A stretch of DNA of 64,000 nt from Epinephelus fuscoguttatus (lineage: Eukaryota > Chordata > Actinopteri > Perciformes > Serranidae), in the NCBI RefSeq assembly GCF_011397635.1, contig NC_064763.1, forward strand, positions 24,007,437-24,071,436, in the 5' to 3' direction. The translations under genes were made by a program, and so were the position numbers. The first letter of the stretch is position 1, and every line of letters begins with the position of its first letter. Below, piece after piece: positions 33,510-45,500 of this stretch. The notes below the pieces were generated by a model. That model searched no databases, was not told where the DNA came from, and saw nothing but the letters and a program-made list of their open reading frames with translations.

Positions 33510-33840
33510 CACCTCAGTGGAGAAGTGGTGCAGTGGTTAGCATTGCCTCACAGCAAGAGAGTACCTGGTTGGACCTGGCCTGTCTGTGTGGAGTTTACAT
33601 GTTCTCCTTGTGTCAGTGTGGGTTTTCTCTGGGTACTCCAGCTTCCTCCCACAGTCCAAAGACATGCAGGTTAATTGGTGACTCTAAATTCGAATGTAAG
33701 TGTGAATGGTTGTCTGTCTCTGCGTGTCAGCCCTGTGATAGTCTGGTGACCTGTTCAGGGTGTACCCCGCCTCTCACCCAGTGTCGGCTGGGACAGGCTC
33801 CAGCCCCCGTGTGACCCCTAACACGTTATGAAAAGTGAAT
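33510..33840 (+). repeat. tRNA-like-headed SINE-type repeat
   Basis: The head GTGGTGCAGTGGTTAGCATT resembles a tRNA A box. It is followed by the very common teleost body: GTGTGGAGTTTACATGTTCTC, then AGTCCAAAGACATGCAGGTTAA, then GGGTGTACCCCGCCTCTCACC. The B box is decayed. It ends near AAAGTGAATGAATGA. The 93-residue frame across it is a by-product. Confidence 0.65.
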
Positions 33841-33994
33841 GAATGACTGAAATGCATAGTGTACAACCCTCATGAGAGCTGCAATATTGCAATGTGATGA
33901 TTTGTCTGTGTGGTGGAAATACTTTATTCATGTGTTCACTGTTTCATGGAGGTCTTAACAAATGATAAACCATGTCGCCAAAAGTATGTGATTG

Positions 33995-34330
33995 CAGTTT
34001 AGGCAACATAGGGAGCTGCCCAGGGCGTCACCCAGACAGGAGGTACCAATAAAAACAAAAACATTACTTACTGATATTTTAAAAAATTGAATATAAGGGA
34101 AATAGTTGGGTGGAGAGCATTAGAGTAAAAGAAAATAAAGAGGCAGAAGCCATCGAGGGTGCAGTATGAAAACAAGAGGATGAAATTTGCACACACCATA
34201 TTTTCTTATGTTTGTTATTTATTATTATTATTTGTTGGCTAAGATTTTCATTTTTGTTGATCTTTAGCTCTTGTTCTTGTTAGTAAAAAACACAATACTA
34301 CTACTACTTCTACTACTGGTCACAACAATT
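33995..34330 (+). repeat. Interspersed repeat, intact relative of the 3510-4830 host repeat
   Basis: GAGAGCATTAGAGTAA, GCAGTATGAAAA, AAATTTGCA and a TTGTTATTTATTATTAT tract appear here in one block. At 3500-4830 the same pieces are split by the LINE insertion at 4140-4745. Confidence 0.55.
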
Positions 34331-34949
34331 TGTAATTGACAGACATCTCAGTTGAAAAGTTTGGGTGTTAACATGCTGCCATAACAGCCTCCACACTTCT
34401 GTGAAGGTTTTCCACAAAATGTTGGATCCTGGTTACTGAGATTTATACCTACGTATAGTGTGTGAGTGAGCAGTCCAACTGTAAATGTGCGCATACAGTT
34501 AGGTAGGGTAAAGGACATGTATTTTTCCCTTTTAGCTAATTCCTCATGGCACAGACAGGCTGAGGTTGCTCACAGATTTGAATCAGCATGTTGCCTAAAA
34601 ATGCATGTCCACTCTGCAGTCAGGAGGACTGTGTGACACAGACTGTAGTAATGTACTGCTGATTAGTTTGGAGGTATTTCAACAGACTGACTCATGCAGC
34701 AGACTTCTATCAACTGAATTCCAACCAGGTGAATATAAACCCAAGTTTCACTTTCAACTTTCAACATCACAGGTGCTCATGTCGTTACATTAACGGTGTT
34801 ATTGATTGAATTAATTAATTGTGGTGTACATGCTTAGAAAGGAAACACATTATATAAATATTGTATATCTGCTGTTTGTGGACTAATTCATAGTGATGTT
34901 ACTAACTGTAAATATCATTCTGTGGATGTGTGGATCATACTCATGTATT

Positions 34950-35275
34950 TTGGCTCTTTCCTGAAATTGTGCAGTTTCGGGTAAATGTTCATTTGGTTAT
35001 TATTAAAATTTTGGGGTTATTATGATATACCTAGAACATGCATGGTGTTGCACTTAGGCAATATGTGTTAAGAGAAGACGGATACCTACTGAAAATCTTG
35101 TTGGGAGCCTGTAAAAAGGCCATCACGAAGAGGTGGTACAATAAGGCAGAACCACCAATACAAGAAGAATGGCTGAAAATTGTGAATGAGATGTATGATA
35201 TGGAAGTGTTAACCCACAGGATGAGGACTCAAGAGGAGCGATGTTGAGAGAAATGGGAAAAATGGACAGTGTGTA
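34950..35275 (+). pseudogene. L1-type ORF2 C-terminal remnant
   Basis: The frame 35038-35247 contains L-L-G-A-C-K-K-A-I-T-K-R-W, then P-P-I-Q-E-E-W, then E-M-Y-D-M-E-V-L-T. This is the typical C-terminus of fish L1 ORF2 (pattern LLLAxKKxIxxxW...W...IYxMExxT). Only the end is present. No reverse transcriptase core is seen. Confidence 0.7.
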
Positions 35276-35334
35276 CATGTGAACATGTTTACATGTTGAT
35301 TTTAAAGTTCTTTTACTTGTTTATAGAGCTTAAA

Positions 35335-35660
35335 ATGACCTTGCCCCTCCATACATCAGAGATTTTCTATCATTTTATGTTCCAGCCAGATCACTAAGGT
35401 CCTCCGCTGATTTACTTTAAAATGTCTTAACATTACAGTCTTGGTATTTACGTTTCAACCATTGTTTTCTACCTTATTTTATCTCTCCTGTTCATTTTTA
35501 AATTATTTTATTTACTCTCTTTTTATTCTATGTTTGTTGTGTTTTGGTTGTTTTGCTTAATAATATTTTATTGTCTTGTGTCTGTATCATTGCTATGTTG
35601 CCATGTGAAGCACTTTTGGCTGCATGTTTGTATGAAAGGTGCTGTATAAATAAAATTGAG
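35335..35660 (+). pseudogene. L2/CR1-clade LINE C-terminus and 3' tail
   Basis: The frame at 35339 reads L-A-P-P-Y-I-R-D-F-L-S-F-Y-V-P-A-R-S-L-R, the conserved post-RT motif of CR1-clade LINEs. It is followed by the tail GAAGCACTTTTGG and GAAAGGTGCTGTATAAATAAA. Truncated at the 5' side. Its orientation matches the neighbouring L1 remnant. Confidence 0.75.
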
Positions 35661-36179
35661 CTGAGTTAATGACAAGATGAGAGACTGTGTCACAGGGATG
35701 AATAGCTTTTGAGCTTTTTGGGCCTTTTTATTCATTTATTGTATACTTATTTCTGTTTCTTTGTGTCCTGTTTTTGTCCTGTGTTAAAAAGAAAAGTGAC
35801 AGCTTACAGTAAATTACGGTATATTGGCTTATTGGTTTTTTTTTAATCATTATTATTTACAATACTATGACTAAGTTCATGTGATTTTACTTTGATGTAT
35901 CACAGATTTTAAAAACAGTATGCCACATGATTTTGATTTACGCATGCATGGCAGATTCACTTCTGCTGTGGTGCCAATAATAAGCAGTGTATGTGGAGTG
36001 CACAGGTTAGAAATAATTTATTTCTGCCTCATCATGAAAAATAAACCCTTACCCAGCCTTAAGAAGAAAGTGAAGCAGATTAAATACAGGGATGTAACAA
36101 TCTGTGTCACAGTGGTGGAGGGGTTCAAAGACCTGACCCTAATCTCTCCTGTGTTCATGTAAATATTGCCGGGCTAATA

Positions 36180-36507
36180 AGCGACCAGCCTGCCTCGGCA
36201 TGTAAATGTGCTGTGTAACAGCTCTGCTCCGGTCAGACCTGTTCCTCCTCTCTGTCGTCACCCACGCAGCCACCTGAGGGGATCCGGAAGTTACCGAGCT
36301 TGTTGTCACCTGGGCGGACTCCTCAGGTGAGAGCAGACGGTTTCTGCACATTAAAAAGTCGATACAGTGAATTCACAGTCGAGAAATATACGCACCTGGG
36401 TGTTTACTCGACGTGAGGAAGATTTTTACGCACTTCTTGTGAATTTTCCAGAAGTATTGTGAAGAAGGGAATCCGTGGTGAAGCAGAGAAGGACCACACT
36501 GGTCGAC
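36180..36507 (+). promoter_or_regulatory. Presumed f11r promoter and 5' UTR
   Basis: The segment before the f11r start codon is richer in CpG than its surroundings (TGTCGTCACCCACGC, GATCCGGAAG with an ETS-type core, GTCGACATG at the start). No TATA box is seen. The exact start is unknown. Confidence 0.4.
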
Positions 36508-39500
36508 ATGTTTGTCAGCGGGCTGGTTTCGGTGGCTTTGTTCATCGCAGCGACAGGTGAGTGATGTTAGGCATTTGCTTTTTCTTTCTTTTTTTGAGGA
36601 CAGTCAACGCGTTCAAATCTTTCTCGTTGCACAGTTTAACTCAACAACAGCTGTAATATCAGTAACAATTTTGACCCTAAATATTAAATAAACTGTTTGG
36701 GCAGTTGTTGGTGCTCATCGTCCTCAAACGAGCCTCGGGCCTGGTCCAGGAAGCACAGTGTAGTAGTGTTTGTGTCAGCTCAGGAGCAGGAGCAGGTCAA
36801 GCTGACATCAGAGACCATAACATATGATTCATTTTGCAGTGTACAAGTTGTAGGATATTTAAAACTTTTACTGTAATGTCTAGTTAAACTTAAATGACAG
36901 CAGAAAATGTGCTTCGCCCTGAGGGTCCAGTGAGGTTAGATCAATAAACTCAAGAAGAAGAAGATGTTCCTCTTAGATCTCTGAGGGGAAATTCAGATTT
37001 TCACTCTCTTGTCAAACACACACAGGCCCATAATACACACACATGCACAAGCAGGACTTACATACATTAAATGGAGAGATGTCAGAGGGAGGGGGCTTCC
37101 CATGGACGAACGCCACAAGCATTTTGGGGTTCGGTGTCTTGCTCAAAGATAAATCCACAGTGCCCAGGAGATGAACCGGCACCTCTTTAGCTACTAGTCC
37201 ACACTCCATATTTGAGCTTGACAGGGACTTTAATCGGCAACTACGGCTGGATGATATGACCCCAAATCAATAGCACAGCTTACTGTACTAAACAGACCCT
37301 GTACAACACTTCGAACTTGTTGCACTGAACAGAGAAATGTACTGCCTGGCTTTGAACTCAGTTTCCTGCATGTACTCCCAGTACTTCACTTTGAAGAACA
37401 CTTTTCACACAACCATGAAACCAGCACAGTATGCAAACAAAAGAAGCCATGGAGTGCTCGGGTTTCATTTTACACTGGAGGCTTATCTCCACACCAAAAC
37501 CGTGACTGTGCTTGCTTATCTCAGCTGAGACTGCCTGTGAGAAACACCTGCAGGGTGTCGATGACGTCCAACTGTCATTTAAGTAGCTACAACAAAAACT
37601 CCATTTGTAATTTGTAATTAACGGTATGAGTTTTCTATTGGCACACACATTGATATAAAGTCTTGCTATTTGTATGTTTTAAATCTTGGAAATTCAGGGA
37701 TGTGTACGATGAATGACTTAGCACACAGCTAATGATTAACTGGCTCCTACTGCTGCTCCCTGTAGTTGGAGCTTACACAACAAGGCGGCAGTTAAATCGT
37801 GTAATTCCCAACACTTAAAGTAATGGCAGTGTGGTGTAATGTTATGTAAAGTGGTGCAATAAATGCGTATATTATGTGACAGACAGGCCTGTGTCTGCGT
37901 ACATCAATAATTTAGTGGCCTGTCTGTGTGTCTGTTGTAACTGCACCGCTGTTCCTGAAAAGACACAGTTTCAGCCACTGTTGACAGTTTCACCGGAAGT
38001 GTTCTGGCTCAGCAGACAGGAATGAGCCACTTCTTCTTCTGCTTCTTCTTTTTTTGTCCACACCCTGAAGGCTTATGGGCACACTCTGAGCGTTTGACAA
38101 GGGATGTGAACTGTATCATAATGTCATACTGTCAGCATCTGAGCTTTGAGTGTGTGACATCATTTAAACCTCACAGAGCCCATCACAGTTAGATTGTGTT
38201 AACAAATCTTGGTCATAGGGCTGCAGCTACTATTATTTAGATATTAATTCATTAATTGTTTGGTCGTTATAAATTCATATAAGCTGTCTTTTTTTTGCAT
38301 GTTCTCATTGACAACTTGCTTACTTTACTTAGTTCAAAACTGAAATGTTTAGTTGTTATTTATTGAGGTATTTAGTTTAGACTCCTATTCAAGATGGCTG
38401 CCAAACTGCAGACCACTGTTCAACACCAACAAATAACAACACCTGCTGTTTTTTGGTGACCCTTCGCAGCATTTCTACCAGTGTTTGTGGACACAGAACC
38501 AGCATTTTTATTTTTTTATTTTTTTATTTTTTTTAGTGGTATTTTGCGTCATTTCTAAGTAGGGATGTTCTTGGCGACTAATTTTCCTGTCGACTAAACA
38601 AAAATTTTAATTAAGACAAGTCGACTCGTCTAAAAAAAGGTCTCGGCACGGTGTGTTCAGGCTCAAAATATTCCATTAACCCCCTGAAGCCTTTGCCTTT
38701 AGCAAAGTTAAATCAAATCAAGTCAACTTTATTTATATGGCACTTTCATACGACAGTAACACAAAGTGCCCCACAGAGGTTAAAAACAACAAAGAACCAA
38801 AACAGAAAACAAAAAAGAAAAGAGAAAACCCAACCCTCCCACCCCACATAGAGATACATATATACACACCCACACCCACACCCACATACACTAGCTAGCA
38901 CTAGACAGACATGGCCAAGCACCGATACCCGAGGCAAGGAAAAAGCCACCTCTGGGGGCCGTCCACACTGAGAGGGCCCACGCTCCACGGCCACAGGGAG
39001 TGCTGCCGTAGAGACCACCCCGACCCGGGCAGACAGGAGGCTCCGCACCAAGGTGCAGTGCCCTACAAGCCACCCAGGTCAGAGCTGTCCACGGGACGGC
39101 ATCCCCATTGGTTGACCAGGAACAGCTCTCAGTGTGGTAGGCCCCCATGAGGAAACACTGGAGCTAAAAACTGAAGGACTAAAACAGTAGGGTAGCATAA
39201 AAGGTATAAAATGAACCAAATAAACAAAAAGCTATTTAGCTCATAAAATTAAGTTAATAGCTAGGTAAGAATGATCTAAAACAGAGACATATCTTGTAAG
39301 TAATCACGTTTTAGGAGCTGGGACTAGTAAATCTTTGGCATTTTTGCATAAAATTAAGTAGTACAGAAAATATTCAGGGAAATCTGGTAAAATTACTGCC
39401 TTTTATTTTGATACCTGATAAACACGTCTTTCTCCTGTCAGTCATCCTCTGACCCAAACCTATCTTCCATGTAGTCGACGGGTGTACATGACTCCACTTT

Positions 39501-42500
39501 TCAAAGCAGAACAAGCTGAGCTCTGATCTCGGAAGTTATTCTCGGATGAAAAAATTATTTTAGAACTGATGCTAATCTAAATCATCCTCAGTCTTTGTGT
39601 CCGCTGCAGCTTCTTGTGTTTATCCTTATGAATATTATAACACAAAGTGCTTTTATCTCACGTAGCCTTAAACTCATGTGAGGGAGATCAAAAATACAGG
39701 CCTCCAGCTGTTCATATTCCGAGCCTTAAATTCCACATGAAATCTCAGGATTTCCTGATAGACCGCAGTTTTCCTACTTGTGGAATGCTTGTGCATCTTT
39801 AATCTTATGTCATGTCATGAATTATAAATGTTAAATTTTACAATGTTAGTGAGAGCTCAGAGTAAGAACAGCATGAATGTCTGCTTTGGATGGATGCTAA
39901 AACCTACAGAGAAGTGTCTGCAGTCACTGACTTAATAATCACATCCATCAAGACTAAAGGCAAAACCTGTGCTTAAAGGAAGTGAGAATTTAGACTCAGC
40001 ACCCCCATTTTAAAACAGTGCTGATAAATGTGTGTTATGCCAGGCTTTAGAGGCAATATTACATCCCACGCAATCCCAATAACTGAATCCGTAATTAAAC
40101 TAACCTTTTAATGTGTAAAATGTTTGTATAGCCTACTGTAATATCTGTTCACCATTGCAAATTACAGTGATGTGTTATAGTGACAGCATGTTATCAAACT
40201 TCAAAGTCTAATGATGTGTTTTATTTCAATCTCTGTTTGTCCAGGTGTGAGTGGCTATACAGTCACCAGCGACAACAAAAATGTGCGAGTGAAAGAGAAT
40301 GAAGGTGAGTCCTGAAAGAAAAGAATGCAGATGAGCTTTTGTAAGCCTAAATTATATGTCCCAGAGTGATTGTGCTTCCACTTTTCCTTTCACTCTGTTC
40401 TAAGGAGCAAATATGGGAAGGTTGGCTTTGTTTCGTTTCTCAATGTGAGACTATTTGCCGTGCAGGAATCCTGCTCACGGGTCTTACGTTCTCGCTGTGC
40501 AGAAGATATCATCATCTCGCTGTAGTGCATTTTTGATGAAGAGTTAAACAAGGTTAGACTGTGTGGAGCTGGTTATACTGTATAGAGCACCCCAGTAATG
40601 AGTCTTAAAACCTGTAAATGATTTAGCATTTTTGCACTCGTGGTTCCCTCAGAGTCAGTGTTTTTGTTTTTTTTTTTTTTAAAGAAAAATGAATGTTTTT
40701 TTTCTTTGACATAAAATATGTCAGTAAATACCTAATTTTAAAGCTTTTATTTGTCTTTAAAAACGGCTTTCCAGTCTTGTTATGTTGGTTATGTTATGTC
40801 ATGCGACTGTAGTGTAGTTTGTTTATAGCCTAACGTTAGCTATTTACTTCTGGCGATTGCATTTAGACTTCAGTAATCATGACAGTGGTGTTTATTTCTG
40901 GAGATTATCTTGTTAGAAAAGGTGTAAGTATCATATATGTTTGTTTGTCACAATGCTTCATTTCTGCAATAATCCAAAACCCAATGGAAAAATCCCGTAG
41001 GCTTTTGATGAGGGAATCAAAGCGTCGGCCTGTGTCAAATATCCTGTGATCATTTTCCATAATTCTCCGTATTTAGTTATAAATTTGCATGGTTGAATGT
41101 TCCTGTTGGGAAGTTTGCGGAGGACTTACAAATGCTGACGGATATCCTTGTAGCTTAGCAACCCCCTTGAGAATTTTGCAGACTTTTTTAAGGGTGATTG
41201 TTGCATCCTAAAATGCCTGATTCACGGCAGCTTTTCCTCAAAACAAAGGAATATTTCAGACATCTATTTCCAAACAGGTGCACAGGAGAAAGATGTGAAG
41301 AATAAAACTTGTAGAAAAGACTCCTGCACACTGTGTAACTTGCAAAAATAATTATTTTAATACTGCAACGTTTCAGTGACCAGACCTTCATCAGGCAAAC
41401 CCTGATGCCTGATGAAGGTCTGGTCACTGAAACGGCCTGAGGGAGTTCAATGAGAGTTTTTCTTTTTTTAAATCTTCAAGATCATGCATAACTTAAGATG
41501 GACTAATAATTTCAGAACTGTATATATTTTTTTTTATTTTGTGTAACATAAGTGTAATTGTGAACTCTGTTATTTCAGGGGTCGACCTCACGTGCTCTCA
41601 TTCAGCAGACTTTGGTTCCAGTCCCAGAGTTGAGTGGAAATTTAAGGACCCAAAAGGCTCACAGACGTATGTGGTCTTTAATGGGAAACTAACATGTAAG
41701 TACATTAACAATCTCTGCAACTGCGTCTTTTTGTAGCATGTTGACACATGCAGGTTTTTTTTCTCACCAAGGGAGGAAGGTTAAAGTAATATCTCAAAAA
41801 ACTACATTAAAATATTTTAATGAAATTTGGTGGACATTTCCATGGCAGCCTACAGTGTAAGAAGAGGCAAAAACAGACTAAATTGCAATGCACACATTGA
41901 AGTAGCTGACGGGATTGTATTTCAGTGGAGTTGTACCCTGTATGATTTATTGTTTCAACCAGTCTTAAAAAAGGTTATCTTTTCTAAAATTCATGTACCA
42001 TTTTTGTTCTTGTTCTTGTGTCCTATACTGTATGACAGGGGTCATTAACTACATTTGTCCAAGGGCCAGAATTTATTTTTATATACCTTAGCAATGTCTA
42101 AGCCAGTATGACTCTTGCATTTGCGGCTTCACTCATCCTGAAGAAGGCTAGCAGCATTAAGAGCCTTGCCCAAGGGTCCGCACTGGATATGTGTTGCCCT
42201 ACCTGGGATCAAACCCCTGATCCTCCGCATCAAACTCAGTAGTCTTAACCACTAGTGATCAGCTAGATCAATCCTACAATATCTTCAATATCGTTGAATT
42301 TGGTTAAAAATATTGTGATATTTGATTTTCTCCATGTCACCCCACCCTAGCTTCACCCTCCTGTAGCTCCCTGTGTGATGATCGTCTGTCACACTGTGAT
42401 GCAGATCCAGATTCACTTTCAGAGTCTCCAAATATTTGTTGTTACTAGAGAACAAAATCAGAGGACTGGGCAGCTTTAGCAGAGGTATGTGCTCCGAATG

Positions 42501-45500
42501 CTTTTGAGTCTGTTGTGTAATGCTGCCACTCTTTCACAGCTCCGTACGCCAACCGAGTGACAATGTACGGTGATAATCTGAGATTCACCAAAGTGACCCG
42601 CAAGGATAATGGAGTGTACGACTGTGAGGTGTCCGGCAGCAGCAGCGGCCAGTTTGGGGAAGTTAGAGTGACGCTGACTGTTCTGGGTGAGGATCCTTTA
42701 TAATTACACTCTGCAAACACATCTCTTCAAGTATAATCCACCATGACTCTCATTCCTGCCATAAAATAACTCTAATACTAATTATTTGTCTGAAATGTAT
42801 GTGCTGCAGTGGAAGTTGTGTATTCCTGCACATGTTGAGAATGAAAGTGAATGTTATGTCCCACAGTGCCTCCGTCTCAGCCCCTGTGTAGGATCCCTTC
42901 CTCGGTGACGACGGGCAAGTCAGCCCTGTTGTCCTGCCACGACAACGATGGCTCACCTCCACCCAAATACAGGTGGTTCAGAAACAACGTCCTTCTGCCT
43001 CCCGAACCAAGCAAGATTGCCGCCTTCAGAAATGCCACCTACAAGCTAAATGCAGACAATGGCAACCTGGTGAGCCACAACTTATTACTTTGCACCATTC
43101 AAACTGTGACAGTTGTCAGTGGACTTTAAAATTAAACATATACCTCGTCTGCCTGTTCAGGAGTTTCCTGCTGCATCCAAAGCGGACTCCGGTCAGTACA
43201 GCTGTGAGGCTTTCAACGACGTTGGTCCTCCACAGCGCTGTAGAGCTGAGACAATGGAAGTTCGTAAGTACTCCTCTCACTGTAGTAATATTGAAACTAG
43301 TTTCAGCTGGTGTGGTTTGCTGCATGCCAGCTCTTAAAGGATAGTCAACAGGTTTGGCTGCATTGAAGGAACCAATACAAACTGCAATACAAACATTAAG
43401 ATACATACATCTTCATTTTCAATTTTACAGTTTCATTTTCAGTTGTTATCACACTGCAGTCTTTGTTATTCAGCTAATGAATCTCAAAATGTGATGTTTT
43501 CTTCCAGGTGACTTGAACACTGGAGGAATTGTCGCTGGGGTAATAGTGGCTCTGCTGCTACTGGCCTTGCTGGGATTTGGCATTTGGTATGCCCACAAGA
43601 AAGGATACCTGCCCAGTGAGTTTTCTCCCTTATATCATAGTCATAGCAATTATTGTGATAATCCACAGTCTGATATTCAGTGTTGACAGCACCAGAAATC
43701 TTTGATTATTCAGCCATTTATGCCTCAGTGCCGGTGATAGCTGTTGCCGGAGTCATTATGTTTTCGGGTTGTCAGTCCATATATCTGTCCAAATCTCTAT
43801 TTCAAGAACACTTTGAGGGACTTTCTTCGGAGTTGCCACAAACTAGGGATGCGCCGAATATTCGGTAACCGAATATATTCGGCCAAATATTGCAAAAAAC
43901 CCCACACATTCGGTATTCGGTGGAATAAGTTAAAAGCAAGGCCGAATAATAGCGGCGTGTTTTGATAATGCAATCAAACAGCGTGCCGTGACGGGCTGAG
44001 TAAAATGTCGGCAGTGTGGCGATCCGCCCGTCATGGCACTCGCATTTGCGACTAAAAATAGTTTTGAGTGAGCAAAATAGGCTTAAATCATTCAGCACAC
44101 TGTGCGAGCAGCCTACAGATTTCAACCAGCAGCAGAAACGAAAGACGAATCCCATCAGTTGTGGGTTGAACGGGGGTCACAGACACAGACAGTAATGTAT
44201 TCCTGTCAAATACGGCGGCCATCGGCTTACCGGCGACGGGAAGTCGGCTCCAATAATATCCTCTTCTTGGCATCATGACTGCCCAAAAGTACCTGAACAG
44301 CCGAGCCAGCCGGACACAGACTGTATGTGACGTGTCAGAGGAGAAACGAGCCGTGCACGGCCCACAAACCTCACCACAATTTAGGGACTGTTCTTTACTT
44401 ATGAAGGGACTTGTCAGGCGAGGAAGGTGGCTGGTTGATTCTTATTTTATTTATTTATTTTATTTTGACCCCCCCTATGTTCATCACTCATTGATGCTGT
44501 TTTTGAAGTATGAATAAGTCAATAAGTAATTTATTCCATTGAAATATCATTGATGTATTATAGAAAAGTGATTTATCTTTTTATAAATGACAAAAGGCAC
44601 ATCTGCCTCATTTTCGCTGTGGTGTCCTGATACTACTCAGAACCATGATATTTTCATTGGTATCATACAGTGGGATCCAATTTTGGTACCGTGACAACAC
44701 TAATCTGGAGGGGGTTCATCAGCAAAAACTAATGAAAAACTAAACAACAATATTCGGTATTCGGTACTCAGTATTCGGCCAGGCGTTTAATATTATTTGG
44801 CTTCGGCTTCGGCCACAAATTTTCATTTCGGTGCATCCCTACCACAAACATCCATTTGGATTCGAGGATAAACTGATTCAGTTCTGGTGGTCAAAGTTTA
44901 AAGGTCACTGTAAGCTCAAAAACAAGGTTTGGGCCATAAATCAAGAATTTATATGCTAATTCAGTTCGACAACTCACGTTTTAAATGTTTATTATAACAG
45001 CTGAACATAGAGTGACACAGAGCTGCTCCTCTGTTTAATCTGTCTGTTAATTAGTCTACAGTGAGACATCAGTCTATATGTTGTACGTGCTACGCAGTCT
45101 GTGAGATGAAATTACCACATGCACATAGATGCAATCCAGCGCTATGCTGCTAGTTTGTGTGTGATGTGGATTATAGTGCATTGCCATTCTTCTTGATAGT
45201 TGTAGTCTATTGTGTGATATGGATGCCGGCGACAGATCTGTTTAAAAATTGCTGCGACAACACAGACATTTCATGTACAGCAAGACATATACTGTATAAC
45301 CTCTCTGTTGATGCTCTATGCAGAAATAAGATTAATAGCCTAAATAGATAAAAATCTTTAAATTATTTTCCAGCACTAGTTTCATTTGAAAGGCCAACAG
45401 ATGGAAAACGACTTTTTAACCCCCTAAGATTTTTAGTTGTTTCATACTACAATGGATTTCGGCCTACTTGATTCTTTTATAGTCACGTTCTAGTTTTGTG

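Noticed and set aside
38746-39150. Three frames of 79-101 codons in f11r intron 1
   Set aside because: They overlap each other on both strands in a GC-rich dispersed repeat; no family match.
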